Both the position numbers and the translations under genes were made by a program. From positions 124,001 through 188,000 of the forward strand of contig NZ_VRYH01000007.1 of NCBI RefSeq assembly GCF_008079445.1: a stretch of 64,000 nt of DNA. The letters are read 5' to 3'. This DNA comes from Aidingimonas lacisalsi. GTDB lineage: Bacteria; Pseudomonadota; Gammaproteobacteria; Pseudomonadales; Halomonadaceae. This document shows, piece by piece, positions 28,110 to 37,697 of the stretch (position 1 is its first letter; each line of letters begins with the position of its first letter). The notes beneath the pieces were generated by a model that made no database searches, was not told the origin of the DNA, and worked only from the letters and a program-made list of their open reading frames with translations.

Positions 28110-29567
28110 TTATTCCACCTCGAGGATTTTCATCGTATTGGTTCCGCCGTGGGCGTTCATGTGATCGCCACGAGTGAGAATCATCATCTTGCCCGGTGTG
28201 GCAATGTTGCGTTCCTTGATGATCGCGATCGCCTGCTGGTCGAGATCATCGGCATCCAGGTCGGACGTATCGAACAGGATCGAGACGACACCACGGTACA
28301 GCGACATGCGCCGCTGAGCGATGGGGCTATGGGCCAGACCGACGATCGGCAGTCCCGAGCGAATGCGTGAAGCGATCAGCGGCGTGTACCCGGTGGCGGT
28401 CATGCAGGCAATGGCTCCGACGCCCGACAGGTGGTTGGCGGCGTACATGGCTGACAGGGCCACCGTCTCGTCGATCTTGGTGAAGCCCTCGTGAATCCGG
28501 TGGCCCGATTCCTGAGCGATGCGTTCGCGCTCGGCACCCAGGCACAGGCGGTGCATGGCTTCGATGGTTTCCACGGGATAGTCGCCGGCAGCGGTCTCGG
28601 CGGAGAGCATCACCGCATCGGTCCCGTCGAGCACGGCGTTGGCGACGTCAAAGACTTCGGCACGGGTAGGCAGCGGCGAGCCGATCATCGACTCCATCAT
28701 CTGGGTGGCGGTGATGACGGCGCGATTGAGTTTACGGGCGCGGCTGATCATACGCTTCTGGACGCCAATCAACTGGGCATCGCCGATTTCCACGCCCAGG
28801 TCGCCACGTGCCACCATCACGGCCTCGCTGGCCTCGATGATGCCATCCAGCGTGGCGTCGTCGGCAACGGCCTCGGCACGCTCGACCTTGGCCACCAGCC
28901 CGATCTCTTGCCCGGCGTCCCCGAGCAGTCGACGCGCTTCCTGCATGTCGGCGGCACTACGTGGAAAGGAAACCGCCAGATAATCCACACCGATGTCGAT
29001 CGCAGTCTTCAGGTCGGCCTTGTCCTTGTCGGTGAGTGCGGCCGCGGAGAGACCGCCTCCCTGCTTGTTGATGCCCTTGTTGTTGGACAGCGTGCCGCCC
29101 ACCATCACGGTCGTGTGCACGGCAGTGCCATCGATTCGGTCGACCTGGAGGACCAGGCGGCCATCGTCGAGCAGCAGGACATCGCCTGCCTGTAGATCAT
29201 CGGCGAGCTGTTTGTAGTCGCAACCCACGCGTGTCGCATCACCCGCATCGGCATCCAGTGCGACATCCAGCACGAAGGGTTGGCCTTCATCGAGTTCGAC
29301 GGTCCCATCGGCAAAGCGGGCGATACGGATCTTGGGGCCTTGCAGGTCGCCAAGGGCGGCAACGCTCTTACCCAGCCGATCGGCGATTTCGCGTACCCGT
29401 GCCAGGCGCTGGCGATGATCGTCGGCCGATCCGTGCGAGAAATTCAGGCGGACCACGTCGACACCGGCGGCGATCATGGCCTCTAGCACGCCCTCTCGGT
29501 CGCTGGCCGGGCCGAGTGTGGCGACAATCTTGGTGCGGCGGATGGGCCCATGAAAGGCATTCGACAT
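28110..29567 (-). CDS. pyk: pyruvate kinase
   Basis: Pyruvate kinase makes pyruvate and ATP from phosphoenolpyruvate. The 485-residue protein starts at MSNAFHGPIRRTKIVATLGP with GGAG seven bases upstream. The longer in-frame reading to 29621 is unlikely. Motifs include RLNFSHG, the metal-binding MVARGDLGVEIG and the catalytic TATQMMESM. The C-terminal allosteric domain is present (ILTRGDHMNAHGGTNTMKI). It is divergent from topA, and a HexR-like site lies 80 bases upstream. Confidence 0.96.
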   Translation of the reverse strand: MSNAFHGPIRRTKIVATLGPASDREGVLEAMIAAGVDVVRLNFSHGSADDHRQRLARVREIADRLGKSVAALGDLQGPKIRIARFADGTVELDEGQPFVLDVALDADAGDATRVGCDYKQLADDLQAGDVLLLDDGRLVLQVDRIDGTAVHTTVMVGGTLSNNKGINKQGGGLSAAALTDKDKADLKTAIDIGVDYLAVSFPRSAADMQEARRLLGDAGQEIGLVAKVERAEAVADDATLDGIIEASEAVMVARGDLGVEIGDAQLIGVQKRMISRARKLNRAVITATQMMESMIGSPLPTRAEVFDVANAVLDGTDAVMLSAETAAGDYPVETIEAMHRLCLGAERERIAQESGHRIHEGFTKIDETVALSAMYAANHLSGVGAIACMTATGYTPLIASRIRSGLPIVGLAHSPIAQRRMSLYRGVVSILFDTSDLDADDLDQQAIAIIKERNIATPGKMMILTRGDHMNAHGGTNTMKILEVE

Positions 29568-29912
29568 GAAGATCTCCAGTAACAGTCGGTCATGTAGGAA
29601 ACGCTGAATCCACCTTGACACTGCCCAATGGGCGTCAGTGGCGTTTTGTAGTCATTTTACTACATGATGGTAAAGCATGGGGAACTCTCAATGAAATCCC
29701 CCCATCGATGGGGGTAGTGTGGCACACCTCTGTGACAACGTGATGCTTGCGGGCCAGTGAGATCGCAGTATAGGGTCATGCTTGACATGTTATTGATGGC
29801 TGGCATGAAAACGCTCGCTGGGGTACGGTGAGCGCATTTTTCCGTCAGCACGGTCATGACGGAGAGTCGCGAGACGGCGTGAAGGCACTGTCGCAACATA
29901 TTGTGGAGCACT
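29568..29912. other. divergent intergenic region pyk / topA
   Basis: This 345-base gap contains the HexR-like site, a perfect 16-bp G/C-rich palindrome (CCCCCATCGATGGGGG, 29699-29714) of unknown role, and a good -35 (TTGACA, 29782-29787) with a weak -10 (ATGAAA, 29805-29810) facing topA. No RNA gene is recognisable. Confidence 0.5.
29647..29664. promoter_or_regulatory. candidate HexR site upstream of pyk
   Basis: TGTAGT-CATTTT-ACTACA is a perfect 6-bp inverted repeat with an A/T-rich core, 80 bases before the pyk start. It fits the HexR-type operator (TGTART...AYTACA), and HexR commonly controls pyk and central carbon genes in gammaproteobacteria. The hexR gene itself is not in the window. 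Confidence 0.6.
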
Positions 29913-32543
29913 ATGGGTAAGTCACTGGTCATCGTCGAGTCGCCGGCCAAGGCGAAGACGATCAATAAGTATCTCGGCAACGATTTCATCGTGAAGTCGA
30001 GCGTAGGTCATATACGCGACCTGCCGACCAGCGGCTCGGGAAAAGCGAATGCCGATCCCAAGGAGCGGGGGCGTCAGGCTGCGGCGACACGCAAGATGTC
30101 ACCGGATGAAAAGGCCGTCTACAAGAAGAAAAAAGCGCGCGAACAACTGATCAGGCGCATGGGGATCGATCCCGAGAATGACTGGGTCGCGAATTACGAG
30201 ATTCTGCCCGGCAAGGAAAAGGTCGTTGCGGAATTGCAGAAACTGGCCGACAAGGCCGAAGCCGTCTATCTCGCGACCGACCTCGATCGGGAAGGGGAGG
30301 CAATCGCATGGCACCTGCAGGAGACGATCGGTGGCGATGCGTCCCGTTACAAGCGGGTGGTGTTCAACGAGATCACCAAGAACGCCATTCAAGAAGCCTT
30401 CAAGGACCCCGGTTCCCTCAATATCGAGCGTGTCGAGGCTCAGCAGGCCCGACGCTTTCTCGATCGTGTCGTCGGGTTCATGCTGTCACCGCTGCTATGG
30501 AGCAAGATCGCCCGCGGCTTGTCCGCCGGTCGCGTGCAGTCGGTGGCGATGCGTCTGATCGTCGAGCGCGAGCGTGAAATTCGCGCTTTCGTTCCCGAAG
30601 AATTCTGGGATGTTCATGCCGACCTGGTGAGCCCCGGAGGCGAGCCGGTCCGTTTCGAACTGGTCCGCCAGAACGGCAAGGCGTTCGAGCCGACGTCGGA
30701 AGCCGAGACGCTCGAGCGTATCGACGCGTTGAAGAAAGCGTCGCTGCAGATCACCGCCCGTGACGACAAGCCGACCCGTTCGCGCCCCAATGCGCCCTTC
30801 ATCACCTCGACCCTGCAACAGGCGGCCAGCGGACGACTGGGATTCTCGGTGCGCAAGACAATGACGCTGGCGCAACGCCTCTACGAGGCCGGACACATCA
30901 CCTACATGCGTACCGACTCGACCAATCTTTCGCAGGATGCCGTGGCATCGGTGCGTGAGCATATCGAGCGCGAGTATGGCAACCGTTATCTTCCCGAGTC
31001 GCCCAACCGCTATACCAGCAAAGCGGGAGCTCAGGAAGCGCACGAGGCGATCCGCCCGTCCAATGTATCGCATACCGCAGTATCGCTGGACGGTATGGAG
31101 CGGGACGCGCAGCGCCTTTATGAATTGATCTGGCGTCAATTCGTGGCCTGTCAGATGACGCCAGCGGAGTATCTTTCTACCACACTGACCGTCGAGGCCG
31201 ATGGCTATGAACTCAAGGCCAAGGGGCGTGTGCTCAAGTTCGATGGTTATACCCGTGTGATGAAACCGGCGGGACGCAAGGATGAGGACCAAGCGCTGCC
31301 GGACCTGTCCGAAGGTACGGCGATGACGCTCGAGTCACTCGATCCTCAGCAACATTTTACCAAACCGCCGGCTCGCTATACCGAGGCGAGTCTGGTCAAG
31401 GAGCTGGAAAAGCAGGGGATCGGCAGGCCCTCGACCTACGCATCGATCATTTCGACCATCCAGGACCGGGGGTACGTCAAACTCGAAAGTCGTCGCTTCT
31501 ATGCCGAAAAACTGGGCGATATCGTTACCGAACGGCTCAAGGAGTCGTTCCCCGACCTGATGGACTACAACTTTACCGCACGCATGGAAGACAGCCTCGA
31601 TGAAGTGGCCGAAGGCGAGCGCGATTGGAAAGCGTTGCTCGACAGCTTCTATGACGATTTCCGTAAGGAGCTGGAACTCGCCGAGAGTGAGGAGGGCATG
31701 CGGCCCAATCAACCGGTGCCGACAGAGATCGATTGTCCCCAGTGCGGACGTGAAATGCAGATACGCACCGCATCGACAGGCGTGTTCTTGGGTTGCAGCG
31801 GCTACAATCTGCCGCCCAAGGAGCGTTGCAAGACCACGATCGATCTGATTCCCGGCGAGGAAGCGGTAGCCGACGATGCCGGCGAAGAAGCGGAAACCGA
31901 CGCCTTGCGTGCCAAGCATCGTTGCCCCAAGTGCGGTACGGCCATGGACAGCTATCTGATCGACGAGCATCGCAAGCTGCATATTTGCGGGAACAGCCCC
32001 GATTGTGATGGGCACGAGGTCGAGAAAGGGCGTTTCAAGATCAAGGGGTACGAAGGCCCGACGCTGGAATGCGACAAGTGTGGTGCCGAGATGCAGCTCA
32101 AGTCGGGACGTTTCGGCAAATACTTCGGCTGTACCAACGACGCCTGCAAGAATACCCGCAAGCTGCTCAAGAATGGCGAAGTGGCGCCGCCCAAGATGGA
32201 ACCGGTCCCCATGCCCGAGTTGGCTTGCCAGAAGGTCGATGATCACTACGTGTTGCGTGATGGTGCCAGTGGGCTGTTCCTGGCGGCGAGCCAGTTCCCC
32301 AAGAATCGGGAAACGCGCCCTCCGCTGGTGCGTGAACTCAAAGCGCATGCCGATGAATTGCCTGAGAAATACCGCTTCCTGCTCGAAGCACCCAGTGAGG
32401 ATCCGGAAGGGCGTCCGGCACAGATTCGCTTTTCACGCAAAACCAAGAGTCAATATGTGATGACCGATCAGGATGGCAAGGCCAGTGGTTGGAAGGCCAC
32501 GTACGATGAGGGGCGCTGGCAAGTCGAGGACAAGCGCAAATGA
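29913..32543 (+). CDS. topA: DNA topoisomerase I
   Basis: TopA relaxes negative supercoils. The 876-residue protein starts with [21 protein letters not shown] (Toprim), has the acidic [16 protein letters not shown], and the catalytic tyrosine Tyr331 in [11 protein letters not shown]. The C-terminus has three Cys4 zinc ribbons beginning [16 protein letters not shown] and CDKCGAEM, then a zinc-less ribbon-like tail. I use the ATG at 29913 with GGAG upstream, since the TTG at 29901 only adds four residues. It is coupled to the next gene by an ATGA overlap. Confidence 0.97.
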   Translation: MGKSLVIVESPAKAKTINKYLGNDFIVKSSVGHIRDLPTSGSGKANADPKERGRQAAATRKMSPDEKAVYKKKKAREQLIRRMGIDPENDWVANYEILPGKEKVVAELQKLADKAEAVYLATDLDREGEAIAWHLQETIGGDASRYKRVVFNEITKNAIQEAFKDPGSLNIERVEAQQARRFLDRVVGFMLSPLLWSKIARGLSAGRVQSVAMRLIVEREREIRAFVPEEFWDVHADLVSPGGEPVRFELVRQNGKAFEPTSEAETLERIDALKKASLQITARDDKPTRSRPNAPFITSTLQQAASGRLGFSVRKTMTLAQRLYEAGHITYMRTDSTNLSQDAVASVREHIEREYGNRYLPESPNRYTSKAGAQEAHEAIRPSNVSHTAVSLDGMERDAQRLYELIWRQFVACQMTPAEYLSTTLTVEADGYELKAKGRVLKFDGYTRVMKPAGRKDEDQALPDLSEGTAMTLESLDPQQHFTKPPARYTEASLVKELEKQGIGRPSTYASIISTIQDRGYVKLESRRFYAEKLGDIVTERLKESFPDLMDYNFTARMEDSLDEVAEGERDWKALLDSFYDDFRKELELAESEEGMRPNQPVPTEIDCPQCGREMQIRTASTGVFLGCSGYNLPPKERCKTTIDLIPGEEAVADDAGEEAETDALRAKHRCPKCGTAMDSYLIDEHRKLHICGNSPDCDGHEVEKGRFKIKGYEGPTLECDKCGAEMQLKSGRFGKYFGCTNDACKNTRKLLKNGEVAPPKMEPVPMPELACQKVDDHYVLRDGASGLFLAASQFPKNRETRPPLVRELKAHADELPEKYRFLLEAPSEDPEGRPAQIRFSRKTKSQYVMTDQDGKASGWKATYDEGRWQVEDKRK

Positions 32544-32998
32544 CGCCGGCAGGACGCACCAATCAACTGATCTATCAAGCAGAGCTGCTACTGGCGGTCG
32601 ATCGCGGCGATGATGAGCATGCCGACGCCCGCCGTATGGCTGCCGAGGAGGGGGCGCTGGCATTGGCCGAACTGGCGTTGAATGCCGCGTTACGCGAAGT
32701 GACGGAACTGGCCATGCTGGAACGGCATGAATGGCGAGAGTTGCTGTCCGGTGATCGCCAGCTCGCCGAGCTTCACCATCTGCGGGAACTGGCCCACCGC
32801 GAGGATAGCTGGCTGTCCTGGCTGATCGCACGCTTGTCTCAACTCCATGACGTCGAGGGGGCGTCCAGCCGGCGCCAGGCAGATGCCGGCCTGATAGCGA
32901 CTGCCGGTAGCGGCGACCTGGCCGAAACGTTGCGCTGGTGTCTGCGTGAATTCAAGTCGACGCTGGCCGAACTGCGCGAAACCAGTTTCGAATGGTGA
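32540..32998 (+). CDS. DUF6586 family protein
   Basis: The 152-residue protein is all-helical by composition, starting [19 protein letters not shown]. The TNQ(K/L)xYxAxLxL opening and location right after topA match DUF6586 proteins of Pseudomonas and Halomonas. Function is unknown. Its start overlaps the topA stop, so it is made together with topoisomerase I. The strong terminator 39 bases after its stop ends the operon. Confidence 0.82.
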   Translation: MTPAGRTNQLIYQAELLLAVDRGDDEHADARRMAAEEGALALAELALNAALREVTELAMLERHEWRELLSGDRQLAELHHLRELAHREDSWLSWLIARLSQLHDVEGASSRRQADAGLIATAGSGDLAETLRWCLREFKSTLAELRETSFEW

Positions 32999-33036
32999 CG
33001 TGGCGTGGTGCGAGTGATACCCTGAGTATGGTGTTG

Positions 33037-33070
33037 ACGACCATGGACGATTCCCGTGGTCGTTTTTTAT
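33037..33070 (+). terminator. rho-independent terminator of the topA operon
   Basis: ACGACCATGG and CCGTGGTCGT form a 10-bp stem with one T-G wobble around a 7-base loop, followed directly by TTTTTTAT. This is the clearest intrinsic terminator in the window. Confidence 0.88.
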
Positions 33071-33190
33071 TGCCGCGTTTCGTCGAGTCCCCATGGCTGT
33101 CTCCGGGATAGCCATCGTGTCGGCCGGCACTCGTTACCGTAACGAGAACGTATCGACGAATACGCACTGAAGAAGTAAAGGGAGAGCCCC

Positions 33191-33427
33191 GTGACCGATA
33201 CCGCGATTCTGGAAATCGTCGAACTCAATGACGGCGAGATAGTGCTGCGCAGTGCCGAAGGCGAGGGCGAACCGCTGTTGCGTATCCGCTTTTCCGAAGA
33301 AGCTGCCGAGTTGCTGCGTCAGAGCCGTTTCGAAGTGGCGCAGGAAATGATCGACCATGCCATTACACGCAGTAAACTGTGGCAGGAAGAGAGCGAGGAG
33401 CAGGTTCTTCCCTCAACCGTTCATTGA
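33191..33427 (+). CDS. conserved small protein of unknown function
   Basis: The 78-residue acidic protein starts with GTG and has GGGAGA upstream. The N-terminal half reads as a beta-hairpin (TAILEIVELNDGEIVLRSAEGEGEPLLRIRFS) and the C-terminal half as a helix ending in a Glu-rich tail. Similar small proteins occur next to topA in Pseudomonas, which supports it being real. No function is known. Its TGA stop shares one base with the ATG of the next gene, so the two are coupled. Confidence 0.75.
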   Translation: MTDTAILEIVELNDGEIVLRSAEGEGEPLLRIRFSEEAAELLRQSRFEVAQEMIDHAITRSKLWQEESEEQVLPSTVH

Positions 33428-34374
33428 TGGAGTCACGGCACCGCGTGATGACGACTGAACGGAGTGGTCTGCTCTTATCCGCTTGCGTGGCTTTGCTGAT
33501 CGGTGTCGTTGCAACGGCGTCGGCGATCGCCACGGCATCGCAGGCCATTCTCCTCGATGGTTTGTTCAATCTAGTCTATTTCATGGTATCGCTGGCCACA
33601 CTGCGTGTCAGTCGTTTGGCCAGCGGACCGGATGACGAGCGTTTCCCCTTTGGTTACGGCTACTTCGAATCGCTGGTCAATGCCGGCAAAGGGCTGTTGA
33701 TTCTTGGCGTGTCGGGCTTCGCTCTCTTCGATGCAACCCTGACCCTGCTGGAGGGCGGTCATCGCATTGCTGCAGGCCTGGCGATAGGCTATGCCCTGTT
33801 TGCTACCCTCATCTGCTCGCTGACTGCATGGGTACTTGGACGTACCCTTCATCATGTTGACAGTCCGTTGGTGCGAGCCGACCGCGACAACTGGGTCGTC
33901 AACAGTGTGATTTCCGGTGCCGTACTGCTGGCATTTTGTCTGATCCCGCTGTTGCAGTGGGCGGATTGGCAGGCCCCGATTCCTTACATCGACTCCTTGT
34001 TGGTCATTGCCGTGGTAGTGCTGTGCCTGGGAGTCCCTGTGCGCATGGCATCCGGTGCCATACTGGAGCTGCTCAACCGGAGGCCGCCGAGTGCTGTCGC
34101 CGTGCCGGTTCGCGCCGCGGTCGAGCGGGCGCTCGCTGATCTGCCTGCCAGGCGCATTCATGTTCGCATGGTACGGCCAGGTCGAACGCTATATGTGGTT
34201 GTCCACGTCGTACTGCCGGACACCTATCCCGTATCGTCCGTCCAGCAATTCGACGCCATACGCGAACGTGTTGACCGGGAAGTCCGCGACGCTTATGCCA
34301 CGCCGGTCATCGACGTCGTTTTTACAGCCAGTGATCGCTGGGCGGAGTGGCCTGAACTATCCTCCGAGCGATGA
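33427..34374 (+). CDS. cation diffusion facilitator-type transporter with altered metal site
   Basis: The 315-residue protein has the CDF layout: six membrane helices (about residues 12-230) and a C-terminal cytoplasmic domain. In YiiP the transport site is Asp45, Asp49, His153 and Asp157. Here the aligned residues are Asp44 and Asn48 (LLDGLFNLVYF), then Asn155 and Asn159 (DNWVVNSVIS), so three of four ligands are replaced. The protein may move another ion or have lost transport. It starts at the ATG overlapping the previous stop and ends in an ATGA overlap with the DUF4202 region. Confidence 0.82.
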   Translation: MESRHRVMTTERSGLLLSACVALLIGVVATASAIATASQAILLDGLFNLVYFMVSLATLRVSRLASGPDDERFPFGYGYFESLVNAGKGLLILGVSGFALFDATLTLLEGGHRIAAGLAIGYALFATLICSLTAWVLGRTLHHVDSPLVRADRDNWVVNSVISGAVLLAFCLIPLLQWADWQAPIPYIDSLLVIAVVVLCLGVPVRMASGAILELLNRRPPSAVAVPVRAAVERALADLPARRIHVRMVRPGRTLYVVVHVVLPDTYPVSSVQQFDAIRERVDREVRDAYATPVIDVVFTASDRWAEWPELSSER

Positions 34375-34394
34375 ATCACAACGTGGAGGCCAAT

Positions 34395-34991
34395 ATGAGC
34401 GATACCGACTCCCCCTTCGCACGCGCCGTCGCGAGACTGGATGCCCTGCATGGCGACGATCCGCGAGAGACGATCGTCGAGGGCCGATCCCAGCCCTATG
34501 AGCAGGTCTATGCCCAACGCATGAGCGAGTGGCTGGCGACAGTCAAACCTGATGCCAGTGAGGTGCTGCAACTGGCGGTGCGAGCTCAGCATTTGCAACG
34601 CTGGCGTCTCCCCCGCGACGACTATCCGCGCGACCGTCCCGGGTACTTGGCCTGGCGGCGTGAGTTGGGACGTTTGCAAGCTGAACGGGCCGCGGAGGTG
34701 ATGCGTGAGGTCGGCTATGAGGAAGCGGACTGCGAACGAGCCGCTGCGTTGATCCGCAAGGAAGGCATCAAGCGGGATTCCGAGGCCCAGGCACTCGAGG
34801 ACACGGCCTGCCTGGTGTTTCTGCAATACGACTTCGTCGATTTCGCGGAACAGCACCTTGACGACGAAGACAAGTTGCTACGGATCATCCGCAAGACCTG
34901 GAAGAAGATGTCGCCGCATGGCCAATCGTTCGCGCAGACCATCAGCCTGCCCGAGACCCATCAGGCATTGATGCACAAAGCATTGACGTGA
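34395..34991 (+). CDS. DUF4202 family protein
   Basis: The 198-residue cytoplasmic protein shows the conserved DUF4202 pattern: FARAVARLDALHGDDP near the start, QHLQRWRLPRDDYPRDRPGYLAWRR in the middle, and CLVFLQYDFVDFAEQ toward the end. The His-Asp-rich residues suggest an HD-like metal-binding helical fold, which is inference. I start at MSDTDSPF because GGAGG lies six bases upstream; an ATG at 34371 overlapping the CDF stop is the alternative. It converges with the signalling gene on the minus strand. Confidence 0.82.
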   Translation: MSDTDSPFARAVARLDALHGDDPRETIVEGRSQPYEQVYAQRMSEWLATVKPDASEVLQLAVRAQHLQRWRLPRDDYPRDRPGYLAWRRELGRLQAERAAEVMREVGYEEADCERAAALIRKEGIKRDSEAQALEDTACLVFLQYDFVDFAEQHLDDEDKLLRIIRKTWKKMSPHGQSFAQTISLPETHQALMHKALT

Positions 34992-35008
34992 ATGTCGGCG
35001 TCAGCGCG

Positions 35009-37519
35009 TCATGACACCTTGGTGTTGGTGACCAGCGTCGGGGTGCCGATGAGTTCGATCGTCGTCAGCGGCTCACCGATCCAGGCCCCCTGGAAGTATT
35101 GGTACCCTTGAGATATCAGCAGCTCACGTTCGCTCTGTGTCGATACGTCGGCGGCGACCAGGGGAAGCGACAGCTGCGTGGCCAGATTCTGCACGGTTGA
35201 CGTGAATCGCAGTGATCGTTGATGGGTGTTGGCACTCAACTGATCGACCGGAAGGTCAGTCAACAGGGTGAGAGGCAAGCCATGCTGGCCGAACTCATGG
35301 AGCGACAGTGCGATACCCGCCTGTTTCAACTGGTGCATGATCTCGAGTGTCTGGGGAGTTCCTTGACGAACCAGCGACTCGCTCACCTGCAGCATGAGAC
35401 GGGTCGGGCTGGACAGTCGTGCGCATACGTCATCGACGAAGCCGGGTTGATACAGGTGGGCTGCATGGATGTCGACGACCAGGGTCATGTTGGCCATCTC
35501 GGCGCTTTGTGACCAGAGGGTCAGTTGCTGACAGGCGGCTTCCAGCGTCCATTCACTGAACGCCAGTTGGTACTCGTGCTTCTCGATATCCGCTTGATAG
35601 TCGGAGGGTGCCAGCATGCCGTGGCGTGGATGATCCCAATAGCAACGCGCACCGATGGCCTGCAGGTTGCCAAGGGCATCGACGAGAGGCTGGAAGCGCA
35701 GATGGAACTGTTGTTCCTGCAGAGCCCGTTCGAGTTCTTCCTCGAACGCATGTTGATGGGTGATCGCGGCTTGCAAATCGGGGTCGTAGAAGTGCAGGCA
35801 ATTGCGACCGGCTTCCTTGGAGCGATAGAGCGCCAGATCCGCTTGCTTGAGCACCCAGTCACTACTGACCGGTTCGTCGCCGAACATCGTGATGCCCAGA
35901 CTCGTGGTAATCTGGCAGGAAACACCCTCGAGATCATAGGTGGGTAGTAGTGTCTCGATGATCTTGTTGCCGACACGTTCGGCCTGAGTCACCGCTGTGT
36001 TGAGTGACTCATCGAGATTCTCCAGCAGAATCACGAATTCATCGCCACCCAGACGACACACCGTATCGCCCGCTCGAACGCAATCGCTCAACCGGTTGGC
36101 CATCCGTTGAAGCAGCAGGTCGCCTTTATCATGCCCGTGGGTGTCGTTGAGCTGTTTGAAGTGATCCAGGTCGAGCATCAACAACGCACCGTGGCTATGC
36201 GTACGCTCGGACGTGTTCAAGGCATGCTGCAGGTGGTCCAGTAGCAAGCGGCGATTGGCGACATGGGTCAGCGGATCGAGAAAGGCAAGCTCTGCCATCT
36301 TGTCGGCGGCGGCCTTGCGCTCCGTGATATCGGTGATCGTGCCGACGAAATGAATGGTATCGTCGGTATCGTCATAGTGAATGGCGCTCAGCATCAGTCG
36401 TGCCGGATAATCCTCTCCGTTGTGTCGCCGATCCCATATCTCGCCTTGCCATTCACCGCGACGTATCACGGTATCCCACAAGTGTTCATAGAAATCGATA
36501 TCGTGGTGCGGCGACTGCAGTGCACTGGGCACCTCTCCAACGACGTCATCGACACGATAGCCGGTAATGTGAGTAAAGGCTTCGTTGCACATCAACAACC
36601 GTCCTTGACTGTCGACCAGGAAGACGCCATCGCCGATCGCTTCGACGGCTCTCGTGAGCTGCTGGTGAGTGACATGCAGCAGGTCCGCACTGGTCTGGAG
36701 ACGACGCATGACGGCTACCGAAATGGCCGTTACCGTTCCCAAAACCAGTGCAACCATGGTCACGCCCGTGGCCAGCCAGGACGAGCCGAGAATCGCATCG
36801 TTCGGGATGGCAAAGGGCTGTGAATAGAAGTTGACCGATACCATGGCCGTGTAATGGAGTGAGGTGGCCGCCATGCCAATGATGCACGCACCGGTGAAGG
36901 TGGTACGGTGGGTCATGAAGTGTCGAGCCATGGCACTGCCCATGCCGGCTCGCAATACCACCATGGCCAGGCTACCGATACCTAGTGCGAAGACGATCGA
37001 TAGCAGGAGTAACGAGGCGTCATGACGCATGAGTGCGACAATGCGCATGCCCGCCATACCGATGAAGTGCATGGCGGCGATACCCAGGCCGAGAATCAGG
37101 CCGGCCAGCAGGTAGAGGCTCATGCGGCGGTGTTTGGCGAGTATCAGATACAGCGGCAACATACAGGCCAGAATGGCCGGTATGCCCGATAGCGCCGTGA
37201 TCACGGGGTCGTAGAATACCTGGCGAGGTAATTCAAAGGCGAGCATGCCGATGAAGTGCATCCCCCAGATACCGTACCCCATGACCGTGGCACCGAGAAT
37301 CAGCCAGACGCTCTTGCTGGCCAAAGACCAGCGCTTCCATGCCAGACTCATGCGCGAGGCCAGCAACAGGCCACTATAAGACGCGAGAACGGCGACCAAC
37401 AGGGAAAGCAGGACAAGAATATGATCGTGGGAGCTGGCCAATTTCAGGGAGGGGGCCAGGCCACCATCGTCTATCTGAAGCATGAAGAGGGGAAACCTAT
37501 GGAAACGTAAGCTCGCCAT
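35009..37519 (-). CDS. MHYT-PAS-GGDEF-degenerate EAL signalling protein
   Basis: The 836-residue membrane protein has an N-terminal MHYT sensor of seven helices with the repeated motifs GMHFIGM, AMHFIGM and SLHYTAM, proposed to bind copper and sense oxygen, CO or NO. A PAS domain follows (about 290-400). The GGDEF domain has an intact RLGGDEFVILL and an RAGD inhibitory site five residues before it, so diguanylate cyclase activity is likely. The EAL domain is degenerate: the EAL triad reads IGARCYW and the DDFGTG loop reads HEFGQH. The start is uncertain, since no ribosome site precedes MASLRFHR. Confidence 0.9.
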   Translation of the reverse strand: MASLRFHRFPLFMLQIDDGGLAPSLKLASSHDHILVLLSLLVAVLASYSGLLLASRMSLAWKRWSLASKSVWLILGATVMGYGIWGMHFIGMLAFELPRQVFYDPVITALSGIPAILACMLPLYLILAKHRRMSLYLLAGLILGLGIAAMHFIGMAGMRIVALMRHDASLLLLSIVFALGIGSLAMVVLRAGMGSAMARHFMTHRTTFTGACIIGMAATSLHYTAMVSVNFYSQPFAIPNDAILGSSWLATGVTMVALVLGTVTAISVAVMRRLQTSADLLHVTHQQLTRAVEAIGDGVFLVDSQGRLLMCNEAFTHITGYRVDDVVGEVPSALQSPHHDIDFYEHLWDTVIRRGEWQGEIWDRRHNGEDYPARLMLSAIHYDDTDDTIHFVGTITDITERKAAADKMAELAFLDPLTHVANRRLLLDHLQHALNTSERTHSHGALLMLDLDHFKQLNDTHGHDKGDLLLQRMANRLSDCVRAGDTVCRLGGDEFVILLENLDESLNTAVTQAERVGNKIIETLLPTYDLEGVSCQITTSLGITMFGDEPVSSDWVLKQADLALYRSKEAGRNCLHFYDPDLQAAITHQHAFEEELERALQEQQFHLRFQPLVDALGNLQAIGARCYWDHPRHGMLAPSDYQADIEKHEYQLAFSEWTLEAACQQLTLWSQSAEMANMTLVVDIHAAHLYQPGFVDDVCARLSSPTRLMLQVSESLVRQGTPQTLEIMHQLKQAGIALSLHEFGQHGLPLTLLTDLPVDQLSANTHQRSLRFTSTVQNLATQLSLPLVAADVSTQSERELLISQGYQYFQGAWIGEPLTTIELIGTPTLVTNTKVS

Positions 37520-37593
37520 AAAAAAGTATGACGCTGATATGACCCCTCCGTGGTTTTGTCTACGCTACATGGGTAGGTTCATGAAAGCAATAT

Positions 37594-37614
37594 GCAAGTT
37601 TTCCTGAAACTTGC
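37594..37614. promoter_or_regulatory. 8-bp inverted repeat between divergent c-di-GMP genes
   Basis: GCAAGTTT-TCCTG-AAACTTGC lies in the 178-base gap between the MHYT-GGDEF gene and the REC-EAL gene. It could be a shared operator or a leader hairpin of the REC-EAL gene, whose start is 83 bases on. No T-tract follows. Confidence 0.4.
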
Positions 37615-37697
37615 CGATACACACAATAATGTCTTGGTCGGTCGCTCATCGGACGGGACGCCCGCTTCGCTGGATACCGCAACCTGGTTGTTGATCT

